DNA of 64,000 nucleotides, from NCBI RefSeq assembly GCF_018492665.1, contig NZ_JAFVME010000006.1, positions 434,001 through 498,000 on the forward strand, read 5' to 3'. Shown one piece after another: positions 53,794 through 63,076 of the stretch (its first letter is position 1; every line of letters starts with the position of its first letter). The DNA is from Pedobacter sp. B4-66. GTDB lineage: Bacteria > Bacteroidota > Bacteroidia > Sphingobacteriales > Sphingobacteriaceae. The notes beneath the pieces are model-generated. The model made no database searches, was not told where the DNA came from, and was given only the letters and a program-made list of their open reading frames with translations. A program made the translations under genes and the position numbers.

Positions 53794-54189
53794 ATGAAAT
53801 ATTTACTTCCTTTAGCAATTATCACGACTACTTTCTTTTGCTTGGAGACTCAAGCCCAAGTGTCTTTTACTTCAAAAAAATCTAAACCTTCTTATTCAAA
53901 AGCACAAATTGGTGGGCCTTCAAAAAAGTCTCCCCTATATGTTATCAAAGGCGCAGGTAAAACTGTAGAATGGTGTGCTTCACAGGACTTGAAAACGGAT
54001 TCAATCAAACCAGGCCTGATTAAAGTGTTAGAACAAAGTGACATCAAAGAAATAGAGGTTCTGAAAGATTCTGCAGCAATTAAAGCATATCCATTAAGAG
54101 GAACATATGGAGTGATTATCGTAACTGTTCTTGATGAACGTATGCCTGCAATCCTTACATTATTAAAAAACAAAGGATATATGGAGTAA
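53794..54189 (+). CDS. Small secreted TonB-receptor plug-like protein
   Basis: 131 residues from the ATG at 53794, which starts a signal peptide (MKYLLPLAIITTTFFCLETQAQ). The upstream ATG at 53773 is next to the -7 box and unlikely. The mature part carries plug-domain signatures seen in SusC proteins: SPLYVIKGAG at about residue 45, and IKEIEVLKDSAAIKAYPLRGTYGVIIVTV at about 85-115 (compare IEVLKDASATAIYGSQASNGVIIVTT at 30-33 kb). There is no barrel and no TonB box. It could pair with another outer-membrane protein. It ends 2 bp before the DUF1622 gene. Confidence 0.75.
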   Translation: MKYLLPLAIITTTFFCLETQAQVSFTSKKSKPSYSKAQIGGPSKKSPLYVIKGAGKTVEWCASQDLKTDSIKPGLIKVLEQSDIKEIEVLKDSAAIKAYPLRGTYGVIIVTVLDERMPAILTLLKNKGYME

Positions 54190-54191
54190 CA

Positions 54192-54542
54192 ATGTCGCAG
54201 CTACTACAAACTATATCACACATTATAAGTTACGTTAGCATAGCAATCATTTGTTATGGAGCAGCCCTTGGTTTACTTAAATTTATCGGCAATGAATTTG
54301 GCCGACTCAACCATTCCTTCTCGTTAGAAAAAACTGTCCAGATTAAAATTGAGGTTGGATATTACCTACTATTAGGGCTGGAATTTTTAATCGCATCAGA
54401 TATTATTGACACCATTCTCAACCCAACATTTGAGGATTTAGGAATACTTGCAGGCACAGTGCTCATAAGAACAGGCTTATCCTTTTTCCTGAATAAGGAA
54501 ATTGAAAATATAGCTCAAAATCAGCCGCAGCAAGATAAATAA
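54192..54542 (+). CDS. DUF1622 inner-membrane protein
   Basis: 116 residues with three hydrophobic segments (about 8-32, 55-75 and 80-100). DUF1622 features: the start ISYVSIAIICYGAALGLLKFI, then the FSLEKTVQIKIEVGYYLLLGLEFLIASDIIDTIL stretch, read in parts. Function unknown. It starts 2 bp after the plug-like gene stop and precedes an AraC gene by 25 bp, so the three are probably one transcript. Confidence 0.9.
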   Translation: MSQLLQTISHIISYVSIAIICYGAALGLLKFIGNEFGRLNHSFSLEKTVQIKIEVGYYLLLGLEFLIASDIIDTILNPTFEDLGILAGTVLIRTGLSFFLNKEIENIAQNQPQQDK

Positions 54543-54567
54543 TAACTTATTTGGATAGATTCGTTGT

Positions 54568-55365
54568 ATGAAATTTACCCGCATTGACCCTCACCCCCAA
54601 TTAGAACACCTTATAGAATGCTATTGGATGATGCAGGACGATGATCCGACCGCTAACATAGAAAAGATTATACCTGATGGATTTACAGAGCTTATATTCA
54701 ATTACGGGAGCGTTTACAAAGCAAAAACCAATGGCGAGTGGTACGTGCAAACGCCAAATTTACTAGCCGGACAAATCAGCAGCTACTTTTATTTGGAAAA
54801 CACAGGACCTACAGGCTCATTTGCCATCAAACTAAAGCCCGCAGCATTAACACAACTCTTTAACCTAAACATGGTCAATTATCTGGATAAAATTATTGAT
54901 CTGGATACTTTTCCAAACCATGAACTGGCAACACTAAAAGAAAAACTATTACCATTTAAAGATGAGCACCACCTAAAACAGGTTTTAGATGGTTACTTTT
55001 TAGACCTTAATGAAAAAGTGACTATAAATCCACTAAAAGATACATTAGAGCTTATTTTCAGCTCAAATGGAATGGCTTCTGTTGCAGAACTAATTGCCGT
55101 TGCTCAAGTGAGTGAACGACAATTGGAACGATTGTTTAAAAAGTATATCGGCCTTTCTCCAAAGTACTATTCAAGGATTATTAGGTTCAATTACATCTTT
55201 CAACTGATCAAATCAAAAAAGAACAGCTGGACAGAAATCGTTTACCAATCTGGTTACTACGATCAATCGCATTTTATACGTAATTTCAAAGCCTTTACCG
55301 GAGAAGACCCTTCCTCCTATTTCTTTGAAGAGAAAAACATGGCCAACTTTTTCCTGAATAAATAA
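54568..55365 (+). CDS. AraC-family regulator with DUF6597-type N-terminal domain
   Basis: 265 residues. The N-terminal half begins FTRIDPHPQLEHLIECYWMMQ and has KIIPDGFTELIFNYGS, GQISSYFYLENTGPTGSFAIKLKP, the pattern of the DUF6597 sensor. The C-terminal HTH pair spans about 170-255: VAELIAVAQVSERQLERLFKKYIGLSPKYYSRII, and WTEIVYQSGYYDQSHFIRNF. Ligand unknown. Same strand as the DUF1622 gene and 66 bp before the DUF6265-like gene. Confidence 0.9.
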   Translation: MKFTRIDPHPQLEHLIECYWMMQDDDPTANIEKIIPDGFTELIFNYGSVYKAKTNGEWYVQTPNLLAGQISSYFYLENTGPTGSFAIKLKPAALTQLFNLNMVNYLDKIIDLDTFPNHELATLKEKLLPFKDEHHLKQVLDGYFLDLNEKVTINPLKDTLELIFSSNGMASVAELIAVAQVSERQLERLFKKYIGLSPKYYSRIIRFNYIFQLIKSKKNSWTEIVYQSGYYDQSHFIRNFKAFTGEDPSSYFFEEKNMANFFLNK

Positions 55366-55409
55366 ATAGCCTTGTCGGGTTTGTACAATACCAATCAAAA
55401 CACTGCACT

Positions 55410-55417
55410 TATCTTTG
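55410..55417 (+). promoter_or_regulatory. -7 box of the DUF6265-like gene
   Basis: TATCTTTG, exact TAnnTTTG match, 14 bp before the ATG at 55432, so the gene has its own transcript with a very short leader. Confidence 0.6.
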
Positions 55418-55431
55418 GTTAAAAAAACATT

Positions 55432-55896
55432 ATGAAAACAAGATTACTACTTCTTATTCCTGCACTTTTAATGATAACCTCTGCCTACGGACAGGAAAAC
55501 AATCAGCAGAAATTTAAAAAACTAGATTGGTTGGTGGGCAAATGGATTCGCACAAACCCTCAGCCTGGAGAATCCGGTTACGAAACATGGACAAAAGCTT
55601 CTGCACTTAAATTGACCGGCAAGGGTGTTACACAAAAAGGTAAAAAAACCATTTTTGTAGAAAACCTGGAATTCAGTGTTAAAGGAAATGATATTTTCTA
55701 TGTAGTTATGGTTACAGGCGAAAAACAACCAACCTACTTTAAACTAACAGAACTAAGTAATGATGGCTTTACATGCGAGAACCCACAACATGATTTCCCT
55801 AAAAAAATCAGTTACAAAAGAAAAGGTAAAAACATACAAGCTGTTATTTCAGGAAATGGCCAAAGTATAGATTACAATTTCGTTCCTGCTAAATAA
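55432..55896 (+). CDS. Secreted DUF6265-like beta-sheet protein
   Basis: 154 residues, signal peptide MKTRLLLLIPALLMITSAYG. The mature part begins FKKLDWLVGKWIRTNPQPGESGYETWTKAS, the usual opening of DUF6265 and related lipocalin-like domains, and continues through ENLEFSVKGNDIFYVVMVTG and TCENPQHDFPKKISYKRKG. Function unknown; perhaps ligand binding in the periplasm. The stop directly abuts the convergent GH2 gene stop with no gap. Confidence 0.8.
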   Translation: MKTRLLLLIPALLMITSAYGQENNQQKFKKLDWLVGKWIRTNPQPGESGYETWTKASALKLTGKGVTQKGKKTIFVENLEFSVKGNDIFYVVMVTGEKQPTYFKLTELSNDGFTCENPQHDFPKKISYKRKGKNIQAVISGNGQSIDYNFVPAK

Positions 55897-58800
55897 CTAT
55901 TTATTTTCCATAAACGCCACTTCGCTTATCATTGCATTACTTCCAGCCTGAGATTCGATACGAATTGATAGTTTCCCATCATTTGTATCCTCTCTCATTA
56001 CAAAAAGCTTTATCCATTTACCTTGTTTATCTAGTTTGCCTGTGGTAAATTCTCTGCCTTCTATCCAAATTTTTGCAAAACGTCCTTCATTATTCCAGTC
56101 GTCAAAGTGGATAAATAGTTCGCCTATCACACCTTGAGGCGGATTGATTTCTATTTCTAGTTTTTTGCCATACCAGGCCGCTTTATTATCCCAGCGCCAA
56201 ATATCTTCAGAACCACGAAGCTCATATTTAGTATTTCGCTTTAAAATTATAGTTTCGGGTTCTGCTTTAACATATAGTAGTGCATCAGCAAATGCAGCCG
56301 GTATAGGCACTTTACTTTCAGCTTCTTTAATTAATGGAAAACTGCTTTTTAGAAGGGTGGTATCAACGCTAACTTTTGGCTCAAAAGCATAGCTCTCCAT
56401 ATACTTCAACATACTGTATTTTAACTGTTTTGCTACGGGGCTTTTACTTCCCTGTATATCGTAACCACAAATTACGAGCTTGCCCTTTCCAACACGACAC
56501 TCAAACAGAGAACCCAATTTCTCATTAATATGGAAATCACTGATCGGCTGTGCAATAGGCTGAAGATCTTTTGGCCAATTTGCCAGTTTAAATGATCTAC
56601 CCTTACTAATTGACTCCCATTGCCAATCTGTAAACCCTTGTGTTGGGAAATACTTATAAAGACCATGCTTTTCATCAATAGCAGCACCAAGCGTGGTATT
56701 CTCCTGACCCGGAAAAAAGACATTTGACCAAAATAAAGAAGTAAAAAACAATGGTCTAAAACTATCCGACTTACCCAATTTAGCGGCATAAAGCAATACC
56801 GTTTTACCTTCCTCTAATGCACTAAGCGTTTTGTCATCAAGCTGATCACTTTCTAAAACCTTAGCTGACGATAAATCAGGCAAAACTGAAGGATATATCC
56901 ACAAATCCCATTCATTGCTGTAAGATGTGCCCGGCAAACTGACAACAAGTTTTGCTTTGGTAGCCTTACTTACGTTACTTAATGAAACATTGATTTCTGA
57001 AACCGTCTTAACTTCTCCCCTTTTAACTGAAGCAGCTTTTACAACACCTTGTCCAATTTTGTTATTCTCGCCATCTATAAGTTCCCATTTTACATCATTC
57101 TTTAAATCTCCTTTACCATAATTAGCTACTTCTAATGAAGCGGTAAGACTTTCTGTATTTTCCCATACAAATTTCTCAAGCCTTGCCAGTGGAACTACAT
57201 GATTGTTGTATTGCTTAAAATACTCAGGAGAAGTTGTGCCTTTGCTGTCATAAAACACATCAAGCCAACCTACCAAAGCCTCCCCTTGTCCCTGATAATC
57301 TTGCAGGCTTAGCATTTGAAAACCGGCACAAGAAGGTGTACGGTAAAAATTCTCAATTAAGCTCTTATACAGTACCTTTTGTAGAGCTCCACTAGCATTA
57401 TGGAATGCCACATCTTTATTTTCCAATCCTGAAGCAACGGCCGATTCCTTACAAACTTCCAGGTTACGTGCTTTTAAAACTCCTGTATATTTGTTTATCT
57501 CCGACCACAATGGATAAACCGGAAACTGACCAACCTCGTGCGCAATAATTGGAATACTGCTTTTAGAGTAATTTTTTTCCAGGTCATAATCTGAACGAGC
57601 ACCCTGCAAACCATAAGTGCCACCAACATTTGGAATATTATGGGTTACAGAATAATCATCAACAGGCATTATAGTTCTTGCTGTAGATAAAGCGTATAGT
57701 CTCCTATCGTCTTTTACCTTTATCTTTTTCATCCATTCCTGCATTTGATTGAAATCTGAATTGCCTAATTCATTACCAGTACATAACATTACAAATGAGG
57801 GGTGATTTCCATATGCATCTACCATCCGCTGAAGTTCTGCCTGCACATATTTATCTGCCGATGGATTTTTCCCAAGACCATTAGGAAGCCCTTCAGTTTT
57901 CATATCAGGTCTATCCTTAGGTGGTTCGGTCATCCACCAATCAATCCATATGGTTTCGGCCTGTATATAAATACCCAATTTATCTGCCGCTTCAAAAGCT
58001 GCCTCAGGTGGGCACCAGGAATGAAAACGAACATGATTAAGTCCGTATGATTTATAAATCTTAAAGATTCTTTCCCATTCTTTTACATCGCAAGAAGGGT
58101 ATCCAGTAAGCGGAAAATGGACACAATCTAAGTTTCCACGCATAAATACAGGCGCATCATTTACAAGTATTTTTGAAGTAGAATGGCTAATGCTACGAAA
58201 TCCGAAATCAACTACCGTTAGGTTTCCATTTTGAAGTTTAGCAGAAATCTTATACCGATTGGGAGTAAACTCATCCCATAATTTAATAGGGAAATTTAAT
58301 TTTAGAGTATGCTTCTGTTGAGTATCCTTTGATAAGGCTTGGTCTGCTTTAAAAACTTGCTTACCGGTTTGCAAATCAACAATGGCATAAGTAACTTTCA
58401 TTGGAACAGGATTGTTCACTTTTAAGTCGAGAGCTACAGTTTTACTTTTTGCATCCGCAAACACCTGAAAATCTACAATCTGAGTTGATTTGCTTGGCCT
58501 TAGTTCAATTTTGCCCACAACACCATTCCAAATACTTTGGGTGTATTCGGTGTAGGCGTGCCCTTTATCTCCAATATTATGAATTAAGCTGTTATCTATA
58601 AGCAAGGTCAGGCGATGCTTCCCTGGCGTTAACCTACCCAATGAGTGTACATGTGGCACACCCAGTGCATCCTTAACGCTTATTTGTTTGTCATCAACCC
58701 ATACTTTAGATTCCCACATTACCCTTTCCAGAAAAAGATCTACGTCCATTTCTTTCCATTCTGCCGGAATATCTATTTCCTTACTATACCATGCTGCACC

Positions 58801-59055
58801 TATATATTTATAGGCTCTGGATAGAATACCATAATCGGCACCAGTGGTTTTTAACCCTTTTTTCCCTTCGTCCGTTGTACCGGGTAGCTGAATATTGTCT
58901 CCAAGTTGCTTTTGATACCATTGCTCTTTTTCACCCTTTTTATCAGGGTCTAATTGAAATTTCCATGAACCTGCAACTGAAAGGTTCTGTTGTGAAAAAC
59001 CAGATTGAATAATTAAAAGGAAGGCACAAAAAGTAAATAAAGGCTTTAAATTCAT
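55897..59055 (-). CDS. Secreted GH2 glycosidase (beta-galactosidase/beta-glucuronidase-like), large
   Basis: 1052 residues. Signal peptide to about 21; sugar-binding domain about 25-190; immunoglobulin-like domain about 190-290; catalytic TIM barrel about 295-620 with acid/base Glu429 in LCTGNELGNSD and nucleophile Glu507 in IIAHEVGQFPVYP. GYPSCDVKEWERIF and NHVRFHSWCPPEAAFEAAD are barrel motifs. The C-terminal 430 residues are extra beta-domains, the last resembling a carbohydrate-binding module. Substrate unclear among galactosides, glucuronides and mannosides. The promoter carries TAAGTTTG and two ATGGAC half-sites. Confidence 0.88.
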   Translation of the reverse strand: MNLKPLFTFCAFLLIIQSGFSQQNLSVAGSWKFQLDPDKKGEKEQWYQKQLGDNIQLPGTTDEGKKGLKTTGADYGILSRAYKYIGAAWYSKEIDIPAEWKEMDVDLFLERVMWESKVWVDDKQISVKDALGVPHVHSLGRLTPGKHRLTLLIDNSLIHNIGDKGHAYTEYTQSIWNGVVGKIELRPSKSTQIVDFQVFADAKSKTVALDLKVNNPVPMKVTYAIVDLQTGKQVFKADQALSKDTQQKHTLKLNFPIKLWDEFTPNRYKISAKLQNGNLTVVDFGFRSISHSTSKILVNDAPVFMRGNLDCVHFPLTGYPSCDVKEWERIFKIYKSYGLNHVRFHSWCPPEAAFEAADKLGIYIQAETIWIDWWMTEPPKDRPDMKTEGLPNGLGKNPSADKYVQAELQRMVDAYGNHPSFVMLCTGNELGNSDFNQMQEWMKKIKVKDDRRLYALSTARTIMPVDDYSVTHNIPNVGGTYGLQGARSDYDLEKNYSKSSIPIIAHEVGQFPVYPLWSEINKYTGVLKARNLEVCKESAVASGLENKDVAFHNASGALQKVLYKSLIENFYRTPSCAGFQMLSLQDYQGQGEALVGWLDVFYDSKGTTSPEYFKQYNNHVVPLARLEKFVWENTESLTASLEVANYGKGDLKNDVKWELIDGENNKIGQGVVKAASVKRGEVKTVSEINVSLSNVSKATKAKLVVSLPGTSYSNEWDLWIYPSVLPDLSSAKVLESDQLDDKTLSALEEGKTVLLYAAKLGKSDSFRPLFFTSLFWSNVFFPGQENTTLGAAIDEKHGLYKYFPTQGFTDWQWESISKGRSFKLANWPKDLQPIAQPISDFHINEKLGSLFECRVGKGKLVICGYDIQGSKSPVAKQLKYSMLKYMESYAFEPKVSVDTTLLKSSFPLIKEAESKVPIPAAFADALLYVKAEPETIILKRNTKYELRGSEDIWRWDNKAAWYGKKLEIEINPPQGVIGELFIHFDDWNNEGRFAKIWIEGREFTTGKLDKQGKWIKLFVMREDTNDGKLSIRIESQAGSNAMISEVAFMENK

Positions 59056-59081
59056 GATGATCTATAACTTGGCAATAAAAG

Positions 59082-59089
59082 CAAACTTA
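59082..59089 (-). promoter_or_regulatory. -7 box of the GH2 gene
   Basis: TAAGTTTG then C on the minus strand, exact match, 26 bp before the ATG at 59055 and 21 bp from the half-sites. Confidence 0.6.
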
Positions 59090-59110
59090 CATGAACTAAA
59101 GCTTCAACGA

Positions 59111-59152
59111 ATGGACATTTTATTTTAATTGATGGACTTTCTTACTTTTTAT
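59111..59152 (-). promoter_or_regulatory. Candidate AraC-type operator of GH2 (two 21-bp half-sites)
   Basis: ATGGAC at 59111 and again at 59132, exactly 21 bp apart, each followed by a T-rich tail. Orientation, spacing to the -7 box and ATGGA core resemble the elements at 17622-17663 and 15174-15213. Overlaps the slipin stop codon. Confidence 0.45.
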
Positions 59153-59949
59153 ACATCAGCTTCCGGCTTAGTTTCTTCTTTAGGATGAATCTCCACGGAT
59201 GGCTGCATAAAAGGTTTCAACAGATCAATCGGAACAGGGAAAATAGTAGTCGAATTATTCTCTGTAGCAATTTCACGAAGTGTTTGCAAGTAACGTAGTG
59301 TTAATGCGCTTGGCTGTTCACTTAAAATTTTCGCAGCGTCAGATAAACGTTGTGAGGCCTGGTATTCACCTTCAGCAGAAATTACTTTTGACCGCCTTTC
59401 ACGTTCTGCCTCGGCTTGTTTAGCCATTGCACGTTGCATTTCCTGAGGTAGATCTATTTGTTTTACCTCAACTGTGGTAACTTTTATTCCCCATGGCTCT
59501 GTTTTTAGATCAATGATCTGTTGCAAATGCAGGTTTATCTTATCACGCTGAGAAAGTAAGTCATCCAACTCAGACTGCCCAAGCACACTACGCAATGTGG
59601 TTTGCGAAAACTGCGAAGTAGCAATTAAAAAGTTCTCTACTTCTACAACAGCTTTTTGAGGATCTACTACCCTAAAATAGATTACCGCATTAACCTTTAT
59701 AGAAACATTATCTCTAGTGATCACATCCTGAGGTGGCACATCCATCACTACAATACGTAGAGATATCCTTACCATTTTATCAATAAAAGGAATTAAAAGA
59801 ATCAGTCCCGGTCCTTTTGCACCCCTATCGAGCACACGACCTAAACGAAAAACAACTCCACGCTCATATTCACGAAGTATACGAATTGCACTTGAAAGCA
59901 CCAGAATAACAAAAAAAATGAGCACCAGAATAAACACATTGTAAAACAT
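59149..59949 (-). CDS. Slipin / stomatin-like SPFH protein
   Basis: 266 residues. One N-terminal membrane helix (about 3-23), then the SPFH domain: [57 protein letters not shown], and a coiled-coil helix rich in Ala/Glu ([20 protein letters not shown]). SPFH proteins form membrane microdomain scaffolds, and slipins pair with NfeD proteases, encoded here 28 bp upstream. An ideal Shine-Dalgarno site (AAGGAGG, 59955-59961) lies 5 bp before the ATG, rare in this phylum. Confidence 0.95.
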   Translation of the reverse strand: MFYNVFILVLIFFVILVLSSAIRILREYERGVVFRLGRVLDRGAKGPGLILLIPFIDKMVRISLRIVVMDVPPQDVITRDNVSIKVNAVIYFRVVDPQKAVVEVENFLIATSQFSQTTLRSVLGQSELDDLLSQRDKINLHLQQIIDLKTEPWGIKVTTVEVKQIDLPQEMQRAMAKQAEAERERRSKVISAEGEYQASQRLSDAAKILSEQPSALTLRYLQTLREIATENNSTTIFPVPIDLLKPFMQPSVEIHPKEETKPEADV

Positions 59950-59954
59950 AAAAT

Positions 59955-59961
59955 CCTCCTT
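59955..59961 (-). promoter_or_regulatory. Ideal Shine-Dalgarno site of the slipin gene
   Basis: AAGGAGG with a 5-base spacer to ATG. Most other genes here have only A-rich leaders. Confidence 0.85.
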
Positions 59962-59977
59962 TTATTTAAATATAAAA

Positions 59978-61264
59978 TTAAACGACATGGTTTATTGGCT
60001 CCACAAACAGCGTAAGCCCTTTAACCTTTATTACTTTTACTAATTCACCTTTACTAATTTTTCCCTTTATTGATTCAGCTATCCACACCTCGCCATTTAC
60101 CTGTAATTGTCCCTGAGGATCAAGCATACTCAATGTCTCTCCGGTTTGTCCAAGCAAAATATTAATTCCTGTTACTGTTTTTAATTTCTGAGCCTTTAGC
60201 CCTAAGCCAATTACGAAGAGAAAGAAAACAGTGCTAATTACAGTAACCGAAACAACAATCCCTACAGATACTTTGATCATATCCAATGAAGAACTTGACT
60301 TAAATAGCATTACGGAGCCCAGAAAAAGGGAAACTACGCCACCGATTGCCAATACCCCATGACTAACGACTTTAATTTCTAATAAAAATAAAACCAAAGA
60401 AAAGATGATTAACATTAATCCTGCATAATTAACAGGTAAAGTATTCATGGCATAAAAGGCAAGAATCAGACTAATTACCCCAACTACTCCTGGCAACACT
60501 GACCCTGGATTGAACAATTCAAAGTATATTCCAACCATGCCTAGCATTAGTAAGAGATAAGCAATATCAGGACTACTGATAAAGTCAAGCAATTTCTCAG
60601 AAGCACTCATCTCCACATATTCAATTTTGGCTCCTTTTGTATGCAATACCACATTACCTGAATTAAGTGTTACAGTGCGGCCATTTATCTGGTTAAGCAA
60701 AGTGTTTTCATCAGGCGCGATATAATCAATCACATTTTTTTTGAGTGCTTCATTTTCAGTGATAGATAGGCTATTCCTTACTGCATCTTCTGACCATTCT
60801 AGATTCCGTTTTCGTTTTTCAGCGATACTTCTGATAAATGCGGCGGCATCATTGGTGGCTTTCATATTCATTACAGAATCTGTTTTACCAACAAGATTAA
60901 CCGGATGTGCAGCACCGATATTGGTTCCGGGTGCCATAGCGGCAATATGCGCTGCAAGTGTAACAAAAACTCCGGCAGAGCCGGCATGTGAGCCAGATGG
61001 AGAAACATAAACAACTATAGGAACCGGAGACATCAAAATATCACTAACAATGGCTCTGGTAGATTGCAACAAGCCCCCTGGCGTATTTAGCTGAATAAAA
61101 AGACATACTGCTTTTTCCTTATAAGCCTTTTCAATTCCATCGTGAATAAAGGAAGCCGAAACCGGATTAATTGCACCATCAATCTTTATCAACACAACCT
61201 TTTGTGCTTCCAATACCAGTGGAAAAAAGGCAAGAAAAAACAAGAATAACAGCTTACTCTTCAT
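59978..61264 (-). CDS. nfeD: NfeD family membrane serine protease (STOPP-type)
   Basis: 428 residues from the ATG at 61262-61264, which begins a signal peptide (MKSKLLFLFFLAFFPLVLEA); an upstream in-frame start is less likely. ClpP-like domain at about 25-215 with SPSGSHAGSAGVFV (catalytic Ser) and the Lys region RNLEWSEDAVRNSLSITENEALKKNVID, read in parts. Four to five membrane helices follow (about 235-360), and a C-terminal OB-fold NfeD domain (GQTGETLSMLDPQGQLQVNGEVW). It cleaves membrane-associated substrates together with slipin. Confidence 0.95.
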   Translation of the reverse strand: MKSKLLFLFFLAFFPLVLEAQKVVLIKIDGAINPVSASFIHDGIEKAYKEKAVCLFIQLNTPGGLLQSTRAIVSDILMSPVPIVVYVSPSGSHAGSAGVFVTLAAHIAAMAPGTNIGAAHPVNLVGKTDSVMNMKATNDAAAFIRSIAEKRKRNLEWSEDAVRNSLSITENEALKKNVIDYIAPDENTLLNQINGRTVTLNSGNVVLHTKGAKIEYVEMSASEKLLDFISSPDIAYLLLMLGMVGIYFELFNPGSVLPGVVGVISLILAFYAMNTLPVNYAGLMLIIFSLVLFLLEIKVVSHGVLAIGGVVSLFLGSVMLFKSSSSLDMIKVSVGIVVSVTVISTVFFLFVIGLGLKAQKLKTVTGINILLGQTGETLSMLDPQGQLQVNGEVWIAESIKGKISKGELVKVIKVKGLTLFVEPINHVV

Positions 61265-61487
61265 GCTTACTTTTTTATGTTGTATTATGGAAAACATTTG
61301 AATCACTTTTATGTTGTAGATTCACTAGAAAGATCATATAAATATACTGAAAATCAACGACAAACAATGTAAAAAATAGAGACATCTATGTGCACAATTA
61401 ATAAACTATTATTCTTTTATTAGCGAATTTTAAGTTAACTTTAATATGACCAACCTATTGACAGGATACAATCCAAATCTGCTACAG

Positions 61488-61494
61488 AAAGGAG
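61488..61494 (+). promoter_or_regulatory. Strong Shine-Dalgarno site of the CBS gene
   Basis: AAAGGAG seven bases before the ATG at 61502, another strong ribosome site in this part of the window. Confidence 0.75.
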
Positions 61495-61501
61495 TTCAAT
61501 T

Positions 61502-61933
61502 ATGGGAAAAGTTAGAAACATCTTACAAGGAAAAACCAATTCCTCCATCTTTGTAAGCCCAGACACTACAGTCTTTGAAGCGCTGGAATTAATGTTTGAA
61601 AAAAACATCGGGTCGCTTCTGGTTATGGATCAGGAAAAATTCGTAGGAATTTTTACGGAAAGAGATTACGCCCGAAAGGTAATTCTAAAAGGAAAATCTT
61701 CAAAAGAAATCCCGATCAGCGAAATCATGTCTGAAAATCCACTTACAGTATGTTCTGATACTAGTATAGAAGAATGTATGTGGCTAATGACAAATAAATT
61801 TATCCGACACTTACCGGTAATAGACGATGGTAAGCTAACAGGCATTATTTCCATTGGCGATGTGGTGAAATACATCATTGAGGAGCAACAGTTCATTATC
61901 GGAAATCTGGAACATTACATCACGAGTAGCTAA
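61502..61933 (+). CDS. Tandem CBS-domain protein
   Basis: 143 residues: two CBS domains, about 8-65 (VSPDTTVFEALELMFEKNIGSLLVMD, VGIFTERDYARKV) and 72-130 (TVCSDTSIEECMWLMTNKFIRHLPVIDDGKLTGIISIGDVVKYI). The pair forms one Bateman module that binds adenine nucleotides. No fused effector domain, so it may regulate another protein by ligand binding. It precedes nuoA by 46 bp on the same strand, which may tie it to respiratory control. Confidence 0.92.
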   Translation: MGKVRNILQGKTNSSIFVSPDTTVFEALELMFEKNIGSLLVMDQEKFVGIFTERDYARKVILKGKSSKEIPISEIMSENPLTVCSDTSIEECMWLMTNKFIRHLPVIDDGKLTGIISIGDVVKYIIEEQQFIIGNLEHYITSS

Positions 61934-61979
61934 TACTGTCATTCTTTTATTGTGGTTGTTATTTATAGTAAGGTAAGTT

Positions 61980-62414
61980 ATGAACTCATCAAGTACACCA
62001 AACACCCTATTGTGGCCGTTTCTTGTTTACGGAGTTTTTGTTGTGCTCTTATTGACTCTCATTATTTCACTTTCCTTTTTTTTAGGTCAGCGACGTAAAG
62101 ATAGGGCCACCGGCCAACCATACGAATCAGGAATATTAGCTACAGGATCAGCAAGACTTCGCTTTTCAGCACAGTTTTATCTGGTAGCCATGATATTTGT
62201 AATTTTTGATATCGAGGTCGTGTTTATTGTTCTATGGGCCTTAGCCTTTAAAGAATTAGGCTGGCCAGGCTACCTCAGTATTTGTGTTTTTATTGGATTA
62301 CTCGTTGCAGTATTAATTTATGAATGGAGCATTGGCGCTCTTGATTTTGGCCCCAATGGTAAAAAAATACTGAAGGCCTACCACAAATTCACTTTAAAGA
62401 GACCTGTATCATGA
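61980..62414 (+). CDS. nuoA: NADH-quinone oxidoreductase subunit A
   Basis: 144 residues, three membrane helices (about 12-34, 68-90, 95-118). NuoA hallmarks: [36 protein letters not shown] and the C-terminal [12 protein letters not shown]. The SARLRFSA and GALD forms are those of gammaproteobacterial NuoA. First gene of the nuo operon, overlapping nuoB by 4 bp (ATGA). A membrane-arm subunit of complex I at the junction with NuoBCD. Confidence 0.95.
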   Translation: MNSSSTPNTLLWPFLVYGVFVVLLLTLIISLSFFLGQRRKDRATGQPYESGILATGSARLRFSAQFYLVAMIFVIFDIEVVFIVLWALAFKELGWPGYLSICVFIGLLVAVLIYEWSIGALDFGPNGKKILKAYHKFTLKRPVS

Positions 62415-63049
62415 AATGGTGGCTCACTAATCCGGCTGAACCGGCAAATGCAATAAAAGGAACTGGTTCTTTTGAAGAATCTGTTGGTCAGAGTGTGATG
62501 TTAACTACTGTTCAGGGCTTACTTGCATGGGGGAGAAAAAACTCGATGTGGCCCTTTCATTTTGGACTTTCCTGTTGTTTCGTTGAAATGGCCACCAGCC
62601 TCACCAGTAAATACGATGTAGCCCGTTTTGGAGCTGAAGTGATACGTGGCACTCCCCGGGAGGCCGATGTGATGGTAATAGCCGGAACCGTTTTTGTGAA
62701 AATGGCACCAATCATTAAGCGCCTTCATGAACAAATGATGGAACCAAAATGGGTCATATCCATGGGCTCTTGCGCCAACTCAGGTGGCATGTACGACATA
62801 TATAGCGTAGTACAAGGTGTAGATAAGTTTTTACCGGTAGATGTTTACGTACCCGGATGTCCACCCCGGCCTGATGCCTTTATGCAAGGACTAATGCTCC
62901 TTGCCGATTCAGTTGGCAAGGAACAAAGACCTTTAAGCTGGGCCATTGGCCCCCAGGGAGTCATCAAACCGGAACAAGTATCAATGAAAGAACAAAAAAG
63001 ACAGGAACGTAAAAAGATGATCAATTTTCGTACGCCTGATCAGATTTAA
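62411..63049 (+). CDS. nuoB: NADH-quinone oxidoreductase subunit B
   Basis: 212 residues. It binds the terminal [4Fe-4S] cluster N2. Ligands: the CC pair in [12 protein letters not shown] (Cys55, Cys56), Cys122 in [13 protein letters not shown] and Cys151 in [11 protein letters not shown]. The length and the tail ([11 protein letters not shown]) resemble E. coli NuoB, which ends NLRTPDEI; many Bacteroidota versions are shorter. Located on the hydrophilic arm. Translation is coupled to nuoA by the 4-bp overlap. Confidence 0.96.
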   Translation: MKWWLTNPAEPANAIKGTGSFEESVGQSVMLTTVQGLLAWGRKNSMWPFHFGLSCCFVEMATSLTSKYDVARFGAEVIRGTPREADVMVIAGTVFVKMAPIIKRLHEQMMEPKWVISMGSCANSGGMYDIYSVVQGVDKFLPVDVYVPGCPPRPDAFMQGLMLLADSVGKEQRPLSWAIGPQGVIKPEQVSMKEQKRQERKKMINFRTPDQI

Positions 63050-63076
63050 TTAAAACAACCCAATAAAACTAAAGGC

